DNA of 64,000 nt from contig NZ_AOIA01000017.1 in NCBI RefSeq assembly GCF_000337695.1, positions 12,976 to 76,975 on the forward strand, given 5' to 3'. Below, in pieces: positions 42,667 through 51,689 of this stretch. How positions within the stretch are numbered: the first letter of the stretch is position 1; every line of letters begins with the position of its first letter. Position numbers and translations under genes: made by a program. Under the pieces are notes generated by a model. That model ran no database searches. It was given only the letters and a program-made list of their open reading frames with translations, and was not told where the DNA came from. Source of the stretch: Natronococcus jeotgali DSM 18795. Lineage in GTDB: Archaea; Halobacteriota; Halobacteria; Halobacteriales; Natrialbaceae.

Positions 42667-43305
42667 CTACAGGGGTCGCGCGACGATTCCGAGGTGGTCG
42701 GCGTGGTAGTCGTCGAGTCGCCGACTCTCGAGGAGTTCGTACTCCTCGGCCAGCTCCTCGCGGACGTCGGCGAAGACGGCCGCGGGCTCGCGGGTGACGT
42801 CCTCGCTTCTGGCCTTGACCGCGAGCAGCAGTCGGCCGTCGTCGGCGAGAAAGCGGCGGTTCTCGAGGGCGACCCGGGCCTGGCCCCGCGTCGCGACGTC
42901 CTGGACGAGGACGTTGACGTCGCGCTCGACGACGTGGGCGTAGGTCTCGGGCTTGCGGGCGTCCTTGAGCAGCGGGAAGAGGCGGGGTCGGGAGTCGGCG
43001 GCTTCGAGCAGGTCCCGGACGGGCCGGGCGGCGAACTCGACGGCGTAGGTCGGTCCCGCGACGTCGGCGACGTGGCTGACCGTCGTGCCGCTGGCGGCGC
43101 CGAGGTACAGCACCGTCTCGTCGTCGCCGCCCTCGAGCCCCGTCTCCATGCCGAGAGCGAGCATCGCGCCGAGTTTCGACCGGTTCGGGTTCCAGGCGCG
43201 CCACTCGCCGTCGGTCGGTTCGCCGTAGACGGGCTCGCCCCGCGTCGCGAGCCGTTCGTCGCCGTCGAACCGACGGCGCTCGACGCCCGCGGGAAGGTCG
43301 CTCAC
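42667..43305 (-). CDS. flpA: Fibrillarin-like rRNA/tRNA 2'-O-methyltransferase
   Basis: This 212-aa SAM methyltransferase is the catalytic subunit of box C/D sRNPs. Motif I is VLYLGAASGTTVSHVADV; YAVEFAARPVRDLL, VNVLVQDVA and LLLAVKARS follow as in fibrillarin. Its ATG overlaps the NOP5 stop by four bases (ATGA), so subunits of the same complex are translationally coupled. Confidence 0.94.
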   Translation of the reverse strand: MSDLPAGVERRRFDGDERLATRGEPVYGEPTDGEWRAWNPNRSKLGAMLALGMETGLEGGDDETVLYLGAASGTTVSHVADVAGPTYAVEFAARPVRDLLEAADSRPRLFPLLKDARKPETYAHVVERDVNVLVQDVATRGQARVALENRRFLADDGRLLLAVKARSEDVTREPAAVFADVREELAEEYELLESRRLDDYHADHLGIVARPL

Positions 43306-44180
43306 TCGCCGTCACCCCCGTTCCCGTCGTCCTCGCCGTCGGCGGTTCGAACCTGGATCGTCTCGATGCGCTCCTCGAGTTCGGCCTCGAGTTCGGGCTT
43401 GCGCTCGCCCGAGTAGTGATCGACGCGGGCCGCGATGGCCAGTTTGCCCGCGAGCGCCCGCGACGCGGACCCCCGCTCGTCGGGGTGGGTGCCCCGCACC
43501 GCGTCGTGGGTGTAGATGATCCCGTGTTTCGGGGAGGAGGCGTGGCCCCGAAGGTGGGCGAACAGCGCGTCCTCGGCGCCGAGCACCTGCACGGTTCCGC
43601 TGGGTTTCTTCGCCAGGTTCTCGAGCCCGCCGGCCAGCGAGATCAGCCGGGCCGCCAGCACGGGGCCGGCAAGCGCCGCGAGGTTCGGCGCGACGGTCGG
43701 CGTCTCGCGCTCGACGTACTCCCGCAGGGCCTCGGCCTCGTCGGCCAGCGCGTCGATCCGCTCGGCGAGCGAGCGGACGCGTGGGTGGTCGACGCGTCCC
43801 TCCTCTCCCGCGAGTTCGCGGGCGTAGTCGACGCCCGCGCCCGCGTCGGGGTCGATCGTCCCGGCCCACTCGGCGAGGCGTTCGGCGAGCTCGTTCGCGG
43901 TCCGCGTGCAGTCGTCCATCGTCCGCACCGCGTGGACGAGCTGTCGGTCGTCGGCCCGCTCGGCGCGCTCGACGGCCTCGCGGGTCGCCGCCGTCGTCGC
44001 CGCCTCGAGTCGGTCGTAGTACTCCTCGTCGTCGCTCGCGAAGCCCGCCTCGACGGCCCGCGCCGGCCAGTCGGCGGGCTCGGGGGCCGACCCGTCCGCG
44101 ATCGAGGCGGCGAGCGCCTCGCCGTCCTCGGGGTCGAGCCCCGCGAACCAGCCCGCGTCCGCGGGCGAATCTGCTGTCAT
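43302..44180 (-). CDS. NOP5/NOP56 family box C/D sRNP core protein
   Basis: This 292-aa protein bridges guide RNA/L7Ae to fibrillarin. The coiled-coil region (about 85-160) is followed by the NOP domain with APNLAALAGPVLAARLISLAGGLENLAKKPSGTVQVLGAEDALFAHL and HDAVRGTHPDERGSASRALAGKLAIAARVDHY as consecutive blocks. The C-terminus is short and acidic and lacks the Lys-rich tail of eukaryotic homologues. First gene of a two-gene operon with flpA. Confidence 0.93.
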   Translation of the reverse strand: MTADSPADAGWFAGLDPEDGEALAASIADGSAPEPADWPARAVEAGFASDDEEYYDRLEAATTAATREAVERAERADDRQLVHAVRTMDDCTRTANELAERLAEWAGTIDPDAGAGVDYARELAGEEGRVDHPRVRSLAERIDALADEAEALREYVERETPTVAPNLAALAGPVLAARLISLAGGLENLAKKPSGTVQVLGAEDALFAHLRGHASSPKHGIIYTHDAVRGTHPDERGSASRALAGKLAIAARVDHYSGERKPELEAELEERIETIQVRTADGEDDGNGGDGE

Positions 44181-44250
44181 ACCCGTTCCTTGGATCTCGG
44201 GGCCGTAAGTCGTTCCCGATCCGGCACCGTCCGTTCGTCGACGGCGTCGA

Positions 44251-44919
44251 TCAGCGGTCCCGGTCGTCGATCCTGCCGATCGCGGTGTCGTCCCCCTCGT
44301 TTTTCTCCGGCAGGATGTCCCCGAGCGCGGCGCCGAACGCCCCCGCCGTCCAGATGACGGTGATCCGTCCGAACGCCTCCGCGGCCGTCGGCTCTCCCTC
44401 GAGGATCCGCCCCCACATGATCATCAGCCCCGTCGCCGTGAGCAGCGAGATTCCCAGAATACCGACCAGGCGACGGGGGACGAATCCGAACAGCGGGTCG
44501 GTTACGCCGAGGTCGCGGATGTCGGTCCAGTAGAGCAGCGCAGTCGTAAACAGCCCGATGAACAACACGTTCGAGAGCAGGAAGACCGGCACCCCCGCAA
44601 CCGTGAACTCGACGAAGTGCTCGGCGATTTCGAAGACGCCGTCCTCGACGAGCAGGGGAAGCGAGAGGAGGATGCTGCCGACGAACGCCTCGGCCATGTC
44701 GCGGGTGGTGTAGCGCTTGATCCCGTTCTCGACCGCGTGGAGCCCCGGGACGTGGTGGGCGGTGCGGATCGCCCGTCGAACCTGCTCGCGCTCGGCCGGG
44801 TGGTCGACGAGCTCCTCGAGTTCTTCGAGCTCCTCGACGAGCCGCTCGAGATCGGCCTCGGACGACGAATCCGCGCGCACCGAGGGCTCCGAACCGGCGT
44901 GTGGCTCTCGCTCGCTCAT
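44251..44919 (-). CDS. DUF2391 family membrane protein
   Basis: In this 222-aa protein the N-terminal 60 residues are acidic and coiled-coil-like (SSSEADLERLVEELEELEELV). Four to five membrane segments follow (FVGSILLSLPLLVEDGVF, VPVFLLSNVLFIGLFTTALLYW, LVGILGISLLTATGLMIMWG, ITVIWTAGAFGAALGDIL). The pattern fits the uncharacterised DUF2391 family. The last residues are Asp-rich. Same strand as DUF63 upstream, 72 bp apart. Confidence 0.78.
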   Translation of the reverse strand: MSEREPHAGSEPSVRADSSSEADLERLVEELEELEELVDHPAEREQVRRAIRTAHHVPGLHAVENGIKRYTTRDMAEAFVGSILLSLPLLVEDGVFEIAEHFVEFTVAGVPVFLLSNVLFIGLFTTALLYWTDIRDLGVTDPLFGFVPRRLVGILGISLLTATGLMIMWGRILEGEPTAAEAFGRITVIWTAGAFGAALGDILPEKNEGDDTAIGRIDDRDR

Positions 44920-44991
44920 TCGGGACGGATATCCGAGGGCGGGCGCAAAAGCGCGTCGACTCGAGGCGGACGCGACGACGGATCAGCCGCG

Positions 44992-46110
44992 TCAGACCCC
45001 GAAGGTCGCCCGGAGCATGTCGCGGGTGCCGGGCCCGAGCCCGACGGCGACGACGGCGACCAAAAGCAGGTACGCGAACCGCGGGCTCTCCTCGAAGATC
45101 TCCTCGTTGAAGAGCCAGATGATAAAGACGGGCGCGGCGAGTTTCAGGAGGGCGAAGGGCCACGCGCTGCCGATAACCGCGGCGCTCTCGGGGAGCAGCG
45201 CCGCGGTGTAGGTGACGATCGCCTCGTTGACTGGGTGTTTCGGCGTGTAGGTCATCCCCCAGAGGTGCGACCAGTCGAGCATCAGCTGGTTCGCGAAGCC
45301 GTCGACGGCGTGGGCCCAGATGATGATGATCCCCATGTACCCGGTGCCGCGGTTCAGCCCGGGCGCGAAGCGCTCGATCCCGAGCCAGACCGCCGCGGTC
45401 GAGACGGTCGCCGCCCCGAGCACGATCGTCGGGATCAGCGGACGGAACACGGCGTACTGCTCGGTCGCGGCGGTGTACCCCAGGAACGCGAGGGTCGCGG
45501 CGAGCGCGACCGCCCCGATGGCGACCAGCGGGTACTCGTAGCCCGAGACGTAGTCGTTGCGCTCGAGCCAGACCGCGGCGACGATCGCGCCGAACGCGAC
45601 CAGGAAGACGGTGAAGTAGATCAGCGGGCTGATCAGGAACCCGATCCAGGGGAGCTCGAGGACGAGCTCGCCCGTCTCCCGGTAGGCCGCCACGCTGGTG
45701 TCCTCGACGACCCGCAGCGCGCCGCCGAACAGCATGAACGGGAACAGCGCGAAAAAGCCCGCCCGGTAGCGCTCGAGGTCCAGCCAGTCGATCAGGAAGT
45801 AGATCCCGACCAACAACAGCAGAAGCGTTGGAATGTAGCCCGCGTAGGAGACCGCCGTGTAGCCGGGCTCGGCGGTCGGCCCGGCGTCGAGGCCGACCTC
45901 GGTACAGGGCACCTGGGCGCCGTCGGCCCACGCGACGCAGCTCCAGCCGTGGGCGTCGGCGACGACCGGCCCCCAGTAGTACTGCCAGATGAGATCGACG
46001 TACACTCGCTGTGGAAACGCCGCCGCGAGGGCGACGACGGCAACAGCGAGCACGGTGACGGCCGCGGCCCAGATCCGAATGGCCCCGTACCGCTCGATGT
46101 ACTCGTCCAT
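44992..46110 (-). CDS. DUF63 family multi-pass membrane protein
   Basis: This 372-aa protein has roughly nine hydrophobic segments and the family pattern: [57 protein letters not shown] and [22 protein letters not shown]63 is an archaeal family of unknown function with conserved His, Asp and Glu within the membrane. The start [14 protein letters not shown] is typical; a 15-codon upstream extension is ignored. Confidence 0.82.
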   Translation of the reverse strand: MDEYIERYGAIRIWAAAVTVLAVAVVALAAAFPQRVYVDLIWQYYWGPVVADAHGWSCVAWADGAQVPCTEVGLDAGPTAEPGYTAVSYAGYIPTLLLLLVGIYFLIDWLDLERYRAGFFALFPFMLFGGALRVVEDTSVAAYRETGELVLELPWIGFLISPLIYFTVFLVAFGAIVAAVWLERNDYVSGYEYPLVAIGAVALAATLAFLGYTAATEQYAVFRPLIPTIVLGAATVSTAAVWLGIERFAPGLNRGTGYMGIIIIWAHAVDGFANQLMLDWSHLWGMTYTPKHPVNEAIVTYTAALLPESAAVIGSAWPFALLKLAAPVFIIWLFNEEIFEESPRFAYLLLVAVVAVGLGPGTRDMLRATFGV

Positions 46111-46173
46111 AACCGATACCCGTTGGAGCGACCGCTTACCGTTTCCGGTTTTCACTCCGAGAAAACCGCCAGC

Positions 46174-46977
46174 CTACGCGTCGACACCCCGTGCGGCCTC
46201 GAGCAGTTCGTCGTGAACCGCGCCGTTCGAGGCGACGAGCCCCTCGCTGTCGTGGCGCCAGCGCTCGCCCTCGAGGTCGGTCACCGTCCCGCCGGCCTCC
46301 CGGATCGCGTGGACCCCGGCGACGGTGTCCCACGGGTTCGCCCGCAGGTTCGTGGTGATCCCCTCGAGCGCGCCCGAGGCGACCATCGCGAGCCCGAGTT
46401 GGGCGCAGCCGAACCGTCGCACGTCCCCGAAGCGGGCGCCGAGCTCGCGGTTCAGGGCGGCGAACTCGTCGCGTCGCTCGCGGTTCCACCAGAACGTCGG
46501 CGAGACGGTCGCGGCCTCGGGATCGACACAGTCGCTGACTGCGAGCCCCTCGTCGTTTCGGAACGCCCCGCCGGGACCGCTCCGGTACTCGTCCTCGAGG
46601 GCGGGGCAGACGATCGCGGCGCCGACGGGCTCGCCGTCGACGACCGCGGCGACGGCGGTGGCGAACGATCGGATCCCCCGAACGAAGTTGCTCGTCCCGT
46701 CGATGGGGTCGACGATCCAGGCCGGCCCCGACTCGGGAACCGCCTTCAGCGCGTCGTCCTCCTCGCCGACGACGGGATCGTCGGGGTAGGTCTCGCGGAT
46801 CGCCTCGATCACCGCGACCTGGGCCTCGCGGTCGGCCCGCGTGACGACGTCGGTCTTCCCGTCTTTCGTCTCGACGTCCAGGGTCGTGCGAAACGCCTCG
46901 CCGGCGATCGCGGCGCCCGCTCGAGCCGCTCGCCCGGCGGTGTCGGCGCGTCGCTCGAGTTCGTTCGAGTCGCTCAT
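46174..46977 (-). CDS. Inositol-monophosphatase family phosphatase
   Basis: This 267-aa enzyme has the Li-sensitive phosphatase motifs VVGEEDDAL (metal Glu/Asp), WIVDPIDGTSNFVRG (DPxDGT) and ANPWDTVAGVHAIREAGG (WDxAAG-like, here WDTVAG). Archaeal members act on inositol phosphates and often on fructose-1,6-bisphosphate. The start MSDSNELERR is chosen; the upstream frame would run into the tRNA region. Confidence 0.88.
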   Translation of the reverse strand: MSDSNELERRADTAGRAARAGAAIAGEAFRTTLDVETKDGKTDVVTRADREAQVAVIEAIRETYPDDPVVGEEDDALKAVPESGPAWIVDPIDGTSNFVRGIRSFATAVAAVVDGEPVGAAIVCPALEDEYRSGPGGAFRNDEGLAVSDCVDPEAATVSPTFWWNRERRDEFAALNRELGARFGDVRRFGCAQLGLAMVASGALEGITTNLRANPWDTVAGVHAIREAGGTVTDLEGERWRHDSEGLVASNGAVHDELLEAARGVDA

Positions 46978-47108
46978 GACACGGTGTCGGCGGGCCGGCG
47001 TCAAAAAGGGGTCGCGTTTCGGATCGGCGCGGAGCCGTCGCTTGCGGGTCGTCGGTCGCGAGAAGCTTTGCGAGGGCAAGAGGCTCGCTCTTGCCGCACT
47101 CTGGTGAG

Positions 47109-47191
47109 TGCGAGGGGAGGGAATCGAACCCACGAACGTCTACACGAGCGGATCTTGAGTCCGCCGCCGTTGACCGCTTGGCTACCCTCGC
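47109..47191 (-). tRNA. tRNA-Leu (CAA)
   Basis: On the minus strand acceptor GCGAGGG pairs with CCCTCGC, with discriminator A at 47109. The anticodon stem GCGGA/TCCGC encloses loop CTCAAGA, giving anticodon CAA (Leu). A long class II variable arm (TCGTGTAGACGTTC) is present, as expected for tRNA-Leu. The T-stem has one T-T mismatch. No intron is needed. Confidence 0.93.
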
Positions 47192-47322
47192 ACGCGGTCG
47201 ACGGTTCGGGGCTACCGTATGAATACTCTGCGGTTTCGGCTCCGTTCGAACCGCCGCTCGAGTCCCCCGCCGCCGGGAGTTCGAACGAACAAACCTATAA
47301 CGGGACGGGGAAAGGGTCGGCT

Positions 47323-47550
47323 ATGGGACGGTACGGCACTCGAGATTACGCCCTCATGGCCAAGTCGGGATTCCTGCTCGGCCTCGGGCTGCTCGTCCTG
47401 GGTGCGAGCGGCGAACTGCTCGGTCACGCGGTCTTCGGCGGGCTCCCAGCCTGGGAGGAGACGCTGTTCACCTACGCCGAGGGCCTCGGGTTCGTCGTCG
47501 GGTTCTTCTCGGTCTGGATCTTCGGCGTGTTCCTCCCGCTCATCGAGTGA
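47323..47550 (+). CDS. 75-aa two-helix membrane protein
   Basis: MGRYGTRDYALMAKSGFLLG begins a protein with two hydrophobic helices ([41 protein letters not shown]). I recognise similar small membrane proteins in haloarchaea, with no known function. CCTATAAC at 47294-47301 is a plausible TATA box about 26 bp before the start. The last 11 bases overlap the convergent zinc-ribbon gene. Confidence 0.72.
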   Translation: MGRYGTRDYALMAKSGFLLGLGLLVLGASGELLGHAVFGGLPAWEETLFTYAEGLGFVVGFFSVWIFGVFLPLIE

Positions 47551-47734
47551 GCGACGGGTTGTCACCCTCGGCCGCGTTCGGGTTCCGGCGCCGGGAGCTC
47601 GAGCCCCCGCCCTCTGGCCCGGGTCCGGGCTCGAGGAGGTGTCGCGCGTCGCAGTTGTGACAGGCGTAGCCGCCGTCGGCGTGTCCGAAGAGCCGGCCGC
47701 CACAGCGCAGGCAGCTTCCGTCGGGGTGTTTCAT
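47540..47734 (-). CDS. 64-aa zinc-ribbon micro-protein
   Basis: [20 protein letters not shown] is followed by [16 protein letters not shown], giving CxxC...CxxC, a complete four-Cys zinc ribbon in the first 35 residues. The remaining part is Gly/Ser/Arg-rich and disordered. The start at 47734 is supported by codon use; the upstream frame is Arg-rich. Function unknown. Confidence 0.7.
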   Translation of the reverse strand: MKHPDGSCLRCGGRLFGHADGGYACHNCDARHLLEPGPGPEGGGSSSRRRNPNAAEGDNPSLTR

Positions 47735-47933
47735 CGATCCGGGATCGCTTCCCGCCCGGAATAAGCGTTCTGGGCGCGCGTTCGCGCCCGGCGATCCGTC
47801 CGTCGCTCGAGCGATCGCCCGCGGCGACCGGGTTCGCGGCGATCGAAGCCGCGGGCGAAACGCACGGGACTCTCGAGCCCGAACGGGACGGCATGGTACC
47901 GTTCGCCGACTCGCTTCGAGCCGCCGTCCAGGA

Positions 47934-48437
47934 ATGACCGACCACACGCGCGACTACTCCGTTGCGCCGCCGACCTCGGGCGAGCCGACGGGCTGGGATC
48001 CCGACCGCGGGGAGTCCAACGGCTGGGAACACGGCACGCTCCGACGGGCCGTCGTCCACGGCGTGCGGCTGTTCAACGACGGGGCGTTCCACGAGTCCCA
48101 CGACTGCTTCGAACTCGAGTGGTACAACTACGGCCGCGGAACCACCGAGAGCGCCTTCCTCCACGGGATGGTCCAGGTCGCCGCTGGCGCCTCCAAGCGC
48201 GCGGACTTCGAGGACGACGGCGGGATGGAGAGCCTGTTTCGGACGGCCCTGCAGTACCTCGAGGGGATCCCCGACGACTACTACGGCGTCGACGTCCGCG
48301 AGGTCCGGGAGACCCTGCAAACGGCCCTCGAGGAGCCGACCGCGATCGACGAGTGGCAGATTCCGCTGGACGGCGAGCGACCGACCGCACGATCGGTCGA
48401 TCGGGAGTTCGCGGCCTCGCTCGAGGAGGGTCCCTGA
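47934..48437 (+). CDS. DUF309 family protein
   Basis: This 167-aa soluble helical protein carries the DUF309 signature [43 protein letters not shown] split across two helices, near residues 47-90. The His/Glu set may bind metal. Function is unknown in all organisms. Followed on the same strand by the aspartoacylase-like gene 77 bp later. Confidence 0.85.
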   Translation: MTDHTRDYSVAPPTSGEPTGWDPDRGESNGWEHGTLRRAVVHGVRLFNDGAFHESHDCFELEWYNYGRGTTESAFLHGMVQVAAGASKRADFEDDGGMESLFRTALQYLEGIPDDYYGVDVREVRETLQTALEEPTAIDEWQIPLDGERPTARSVDREFAASLEEGP

Positions 48438-48514
48438 TACGGGGTCGGTCGCCGGGCCGTTCCGCCCGCTATCGGACCGAATCGCATTTGAAGCCGAAGT
48501 TCCTACGGCTGGTA

Positions 48515-49312
48515 ATGAAAGTTGCACAGCTCGGGACCGGAACGCCCGAGATAGCGGTCGTCGGAGGAATTCACGGCGACGAGCCCTGCGGGGTTCGCGC
48601 CGTCGAGCGGTTGCTCGACGAGAACCCGTCCGTCGAGCGTCCCGTCAAGCTCGTGGTCGCCAACGAGGAGGCCCTCGAGCGGCGGGTGCGGTTCGTCGAC
48701 GAGGATCTCAACCGGGCGTTCCCGGGCGATCAGGACGCGAAGACCCACGAGGGCCGACTCGCCGACGAGCTCGTCGACGAGCTGTCGGGCTGTTTCACGT
48801 TCTCGATGCACTCGACGCAGAGCCACGCCGAGCCGTTCGCGATCGTCAACGAGATCAACGAGCGGGCGAAGTCGATCTGTCCGCAACTGCCCGTCCAGGC
48901 GATGGTCGAGACCAGCGAGTTCGCCGAGGGACGGCTGTTCTCCGAGATCAACACCGTCGAGGTCGAGTGCGGGCTGCAGGGTTCGGAGACGGCCGCCCAG
49001 AACGCCGACCGACTCGCGCGGGCGTTTCTGACCGCCGTCGGCGCCCTCCCCGGCGACACCGTCGGTCGCGACCTCCCGGTGTACCGGCTGGTCGATTCGA
49101 TTCCCAAGGGCGAGGCCGACAGCTACGAGGTCTTCGTCGACAACTTCACCGAGATCGAGCCGGGCGATCCCTTCGCCGCCGCCGACGGCGACGTCCAGGT
49201 CGCCACCGAATCCTTCTATCCCGTCCTCATGTCCTCGTACGGCTACCGCGACGTCTTCGGCTACGCCGCCGAGAAGCTCGACGTGGTGGCGACCTCGAGC
49301 GCGGCCGACTGA
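48515..49312 (+). CDS. Succinylglutamate desuccinylase/aspartoacylase family protein
   Basis: This 265-aa M14-like zinc hydrolase has VVGGIHGDEPCG (zinc His and Glu), VDEDLNRAFPG and FSMHSTQSHAEPF (third zinc ligand), followed by ETSEFAEGRLFSEINTVEVECG with the catalytic Glu. It probably cleaves an N-acylated amino acid or amide; the substrate is not evident from the neighbours. Confidence 0.83.
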   Translation: MKVAQLGTGTPEIAVVGGIHGDEPCGVRAVERLLDENPSVERPVKLVVANEEALERRVRFVDEDLNRAFPGDQDAKTHEGRLADELVDELSGCFTFSMHSTQSHAEPFAIVNEINERAKSICPQLPVQAMVETSEFAEGRLFSEINTVEVECGLQGSETAAQNADRLARAFLTAVGALPGDTVGRDLPVYRLVDSIPKGEADSYEVFVDNFTEIEPGDPFAAADGDVQVATESFYPVLMSSYGYRDVFGYAAEKLDVVATSSAAD

Positions 49313-49389
49313 AACGACTCCACGTTCGCAGTTCGGCCCCGCGGGTCCGGGGACGTAAGGTCTATCCGACTCACGACCGTACCCCGGGT

Positions 49390-49734
49390 ATGGACTTCCC
49401 ACCGAACCAGGGGCTCGACCAGGACGAAGTCGACGAGCAGGTCGCCGAGACGATCGCGGACAACGAGGTCGTCCTCTTCATGAAGGGGACCCAGTTGATG
49501 CCCCAGTGTGGCTACTCGCGGCGCGCGCTCGGGCTGATCGACCAGTACCGCGACGAGTACGAGACCGTCGACGTCCTCGACTCGCTCGACGAGTTCCGCG
49601 CGGCCCTCGAGGACCGCAGCGGCTGGGAGACGATCCCGCAGACGTACGTCGACGGCGAGTTCGTCGGCGGATCTGACATCCTCGCGGAACTCGAGGAGCG
49701 GGGCGAACTCGAGGAAACCCTCGCGGCGGAATAA
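49390..49734 (+). CDS. Monothiol glutaredoxin (Grx4/GrxD type)
   Basis: This 114-aa thioredoxin-fold protein contains VVLFMKGTQLMPQCGYSRRAL, so the active site is CGYS in place of the usual CGFS. SGWETIPQTYVDGEFVGGSDIL holds the cis-Pro loop and glutathione-binding GGSD. CGFS glutaredoxins carry Fe-S clusters. In a haloarchaeon gamma-glutamylcysteine is the likely thiol partner; gshA is about 10 kb away. Confidence 0.88.
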   Translation: MDFPPNQGLDQDEVDEQVAETIADNEVVLFMKGTQLMPQCGYSRRALGLIDQYRDEYETVDVLDSLDEFRAALEDRSGWETIPQTYVDGEFVGGSDILAELEERGELEETLAAE

Positions 49735-49796
49735 CTCGCGGCGTGGCCGCTTTGAATTCATTCGTCCGCTTCAGAACTGAATTTAATAGCAGGTCA

Positions 49797-49825
49797 TATA
49801 AGCCACGCGACCGTATTATAAGCCA
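49797..49825 (+). promoter_or_regulatory. Duplicated TATA-containing element upstream of the 193-aa gene
   Basis: TATAAGCCA occurs at 49797-49805 and again at 49817-49825, each followed by a near-identical CGACCG stretch. The distal TATA lies about 51 bp and the proximal about 31 bp before the ATG at 49850, so two start sites are possible. Confidence 0.5.
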
Positions 49826-49849
49826 ACGACCGCTCCACACCTTCCCACT

Positions 49850-50431
49850 ATGTCCACAGAGGAATCCAGACACGTTTATCGGCTCCACTCGACCCTCGAA
49901 CTGCCCCTCGAAGATCTCCACGACCACATCGACGAGGCGACGTTTCCCGACGGCGTCTCGGACGTCGAGATCACGCGACGAAACAACACGCTGATCCTGA
50001 AGGCCGTCGCCAAGGACGAATCGGTAAGCAAGTACACCCCGACGGCCCAGCTCAAGGCCAGCGTCACCGAGAACCGAGTCTACGAGGAAGACCCCGACGA
50101 GCGCCACAACTCGTTTCGCTGGGACGAGGACGAGGAGGAGGAGATCGAGTCCGAGCTCGTCGAGTACGCCGCGTTCAAGGGCGACCGCGAGACCGTCCTC
50201 CAGAACTCGCTGCTGCAGTACGAGATGTTCCTCGTCCTCTGTGACATCGCCGAGGCCGCCGAGAAGGGCACCCTGACCGCGATCGCCGAGTTCGACGGCG
50301 AGCTCGAGGCGACCCGGATCGTCGAGGGCGAGCCCCGACCCGCCGACATCGAGGTCGTCGAGGGGCCCCGGGACCACAGCTCGAGCCAGGGCGGGGTCAA
50401 CTGGCGGGACAACAAGTTCATCAGCGACTGA
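49850..50431 (+). CDS. Conserved acidic haloarchaeal protein, 193 aa
   Basis: I recognise no named family. The first 60 residues look alpha/beta (YRLHSTLELPLEDLHDHIDEA, VEITRRNNTLILKAVAKDESV). An acidic linker follows (DEDEEEEIESELVEY), then a helical stretch (QNSLLQYEMFLVLCDIAEAA) and a short tail. Soluble, no signal. Native codon use and a good promoter make it a real gene. Confidence 0.75.
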   Translation: MSTEESRHVYRLHSTLELPLEDLHDHIDEATFPDGVSDVEITRRNNTLILKAVAKDESVSKYTPTAQLKASVTENRVYEEDPDERHNSFRWDEDEEEEIESELVEYAAFKGDRETVLQNSLLQYEMFLVLCDIAEAAEKGTLTAIAEFDGELEATRIVEGEPRPADIEVVEGPRDHSSSQGGVNWRDNKFISD

Positions 50432-50502
50432 CGATTCTCGACGCGGGAGTGCTTCGAAATCCGACCGACGGTAGCGCTATTCCGTCCCCTCGTATCCGGA
50501 GT

Positions 50503-50795
50503 ATGCACGATCCGACCAGCTACAGGCTCGTCGGACGGATCGCGCTCGCGGCGCTCGTCTCGGTCGTCCCTGCGCCGCTCTTTCTCGGCCCGGCTCGGGG
50601 CCTCGAGCGGCTGCGCGACGACGCCCTGCTGCTCGAGTTGGGTCGTCGGGACGGCGTCGACGTCTCGCCGAACGGCGACGCACTCGAGTCGACCACGGCG
50701 TCTACGGCGGCGGCGCGTTCGCGCTGGCCGGCGTCGGACCCGTTCTTCCGATCCTCGTCCGGAGTCACGGTCACAACGCCCTGTTCGCGCGGTGA
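50503..50795 (+). pseudogene. Frameshifted small gene
   Basis: From ATG 50503 the frame reads MHDPTSYRLVGRIALAALVS with a membrane segment and native codons up to about 50690. Native codon use then moves to another frame, reading VDHGVYGGGAFALAGVGPVL to a TGA at 50793-50795. The two halves would join as one protein of about 97 aa if one base were inserted or two removed. Either the gene is broken or the sequence has an error here. Confidence 0.4.
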
Positions 50796-50945
50796 TATCC
50801 CTTCGGGACCGAGAACGCGGGTCGGTCTAACGACGGCCGACCCGGAACTCGAGCGAGATCGAGTTCCAGCTTCCGACCGAGGTCGGTGCCGCCCTCGAGG
50901 ACGAGCCGCATCGTTCCGTCGTCGACCGTGGTTACCGCGTCGCCC
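50771..50945 (-). other. Coding-like tail in another frame after the membrane-protein gene
   Basis: Downstream of the stop at 50932 a different minus frame keeps strongly native codons and reads EGDAVTTVDDGTMRLVLEGG and further to a stop at 50771. It has no start of its own in good context. The simplest reading is that the membrane-protein gene once continued into this tail and is frameshifted near 50940. Confidence 0.4.
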
Positions 50946-51579
50946 TCGAGTCCTCGCGGCGCCGGGGAAAGAGGAGTCGCGGGAGCGTTCCGAGCGAGAG
51001 GAAGCCGAACTGCGAGAGGAAGCCGATCGCGACCAGCGCCAGAAACGTCGGCGATCCGACGTCGAACAGCAGCGGCTCGAGGGTCAGCGACTCGCGGGCG
51101 GCGAGGAGTCCCTCGGGGGTCAGCGCCCGGGAGGCGAGGGCGGCGCCGACGACCGCCGTGATCGCCGCGATCACCCACCGCGTGAGTACCAGCGCGAGGA
51201 CGGCGGCGACGAGGCCGACGGCGACCGCGCCGCCCCACTCCGGGAGCCACCCTGCCGCGGCGGAACTCGAGGAGAGCGCGGCCAGCGCGAGCGGGGCCCC
51301 GACGGCGAACCCCAGCAGCGAGACGGCAACCGACACCAGCAGGTAGCTTCCGAGGCCGCCGACGACCGCGCCGACGGCGGCGGCGACGCCCGGGCCGACC
51401 GCCTCGAGGCCGAGTGCGGGGCCGACCAGGGAGCCCGCGCCGGCGCCCGCGGCGAGGCCGACGGCGACGATTCCGTACACCGAGAGGGCGGTACCCGAGA
51501 GCAGGAGGGCGACTCCGGCGAGGACGAACGCGGCGGCGACCCCGTCGATCATGGCGAGTATTCCCGCGCCCGAGTACAT
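50932..51579 (-). CDS. Multi-pass membrane protein (DUF4203/TMEM198-like)
   Basis: This 215-aa, very hydrophobic protein has about seven segments (FVLAGVALLLSGTALSVYGI, VAAAVGAVVGGLGSYLLVS, VGLVAAVLALVLTRWVIAAI and others). The Gly/Ala-rich helices resemble DUF4203/TMEM198 proteins, but the match is by eye. The start MYSGAGILAMIDG is chosen; MIDGV nine codons later is possible. The C-terminus may be displaced by a frameshift near 50940. Confidence 0.65.
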   Translation of the reverse strand: MYSGAGILAMIDGVAAAFVLAGVALLLSGTALSVYGIVAVGLAAGAGAGSLVGPALGLEAVGPGVAAAVGAVVGGLGSYLLVSVAVSLLGFAVGAPLALAALSSSSAAAGWLPEWGGAVAVGLVAAVLALVLTRWVIAAITAVVGAALASRALTPEGLLAARESLTLEPLLFDVGSPTFLALVAIGFLSQFGFLSLGTLPRLLFPRRREDSRATR

Positions 51580-51689
51580 AAACGATGTGTTCACTCGCCG
51601 CGCGCGACGGGTCGGCCTCCGGAGTTCCGTCAGAGGTTTCCGGTCCCGCAAACGGTTTAACTCTCCTAATTATATCTAATTACAGTACG

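Noticed and set aside
44617-47550. Plus-strand open frame of 977 codons
   Set aside because: It spans antisense DUF2391, DUF63, IMPase and tRNA-Leu. Only its last 75 codons (from 47323) are a plausible gene.
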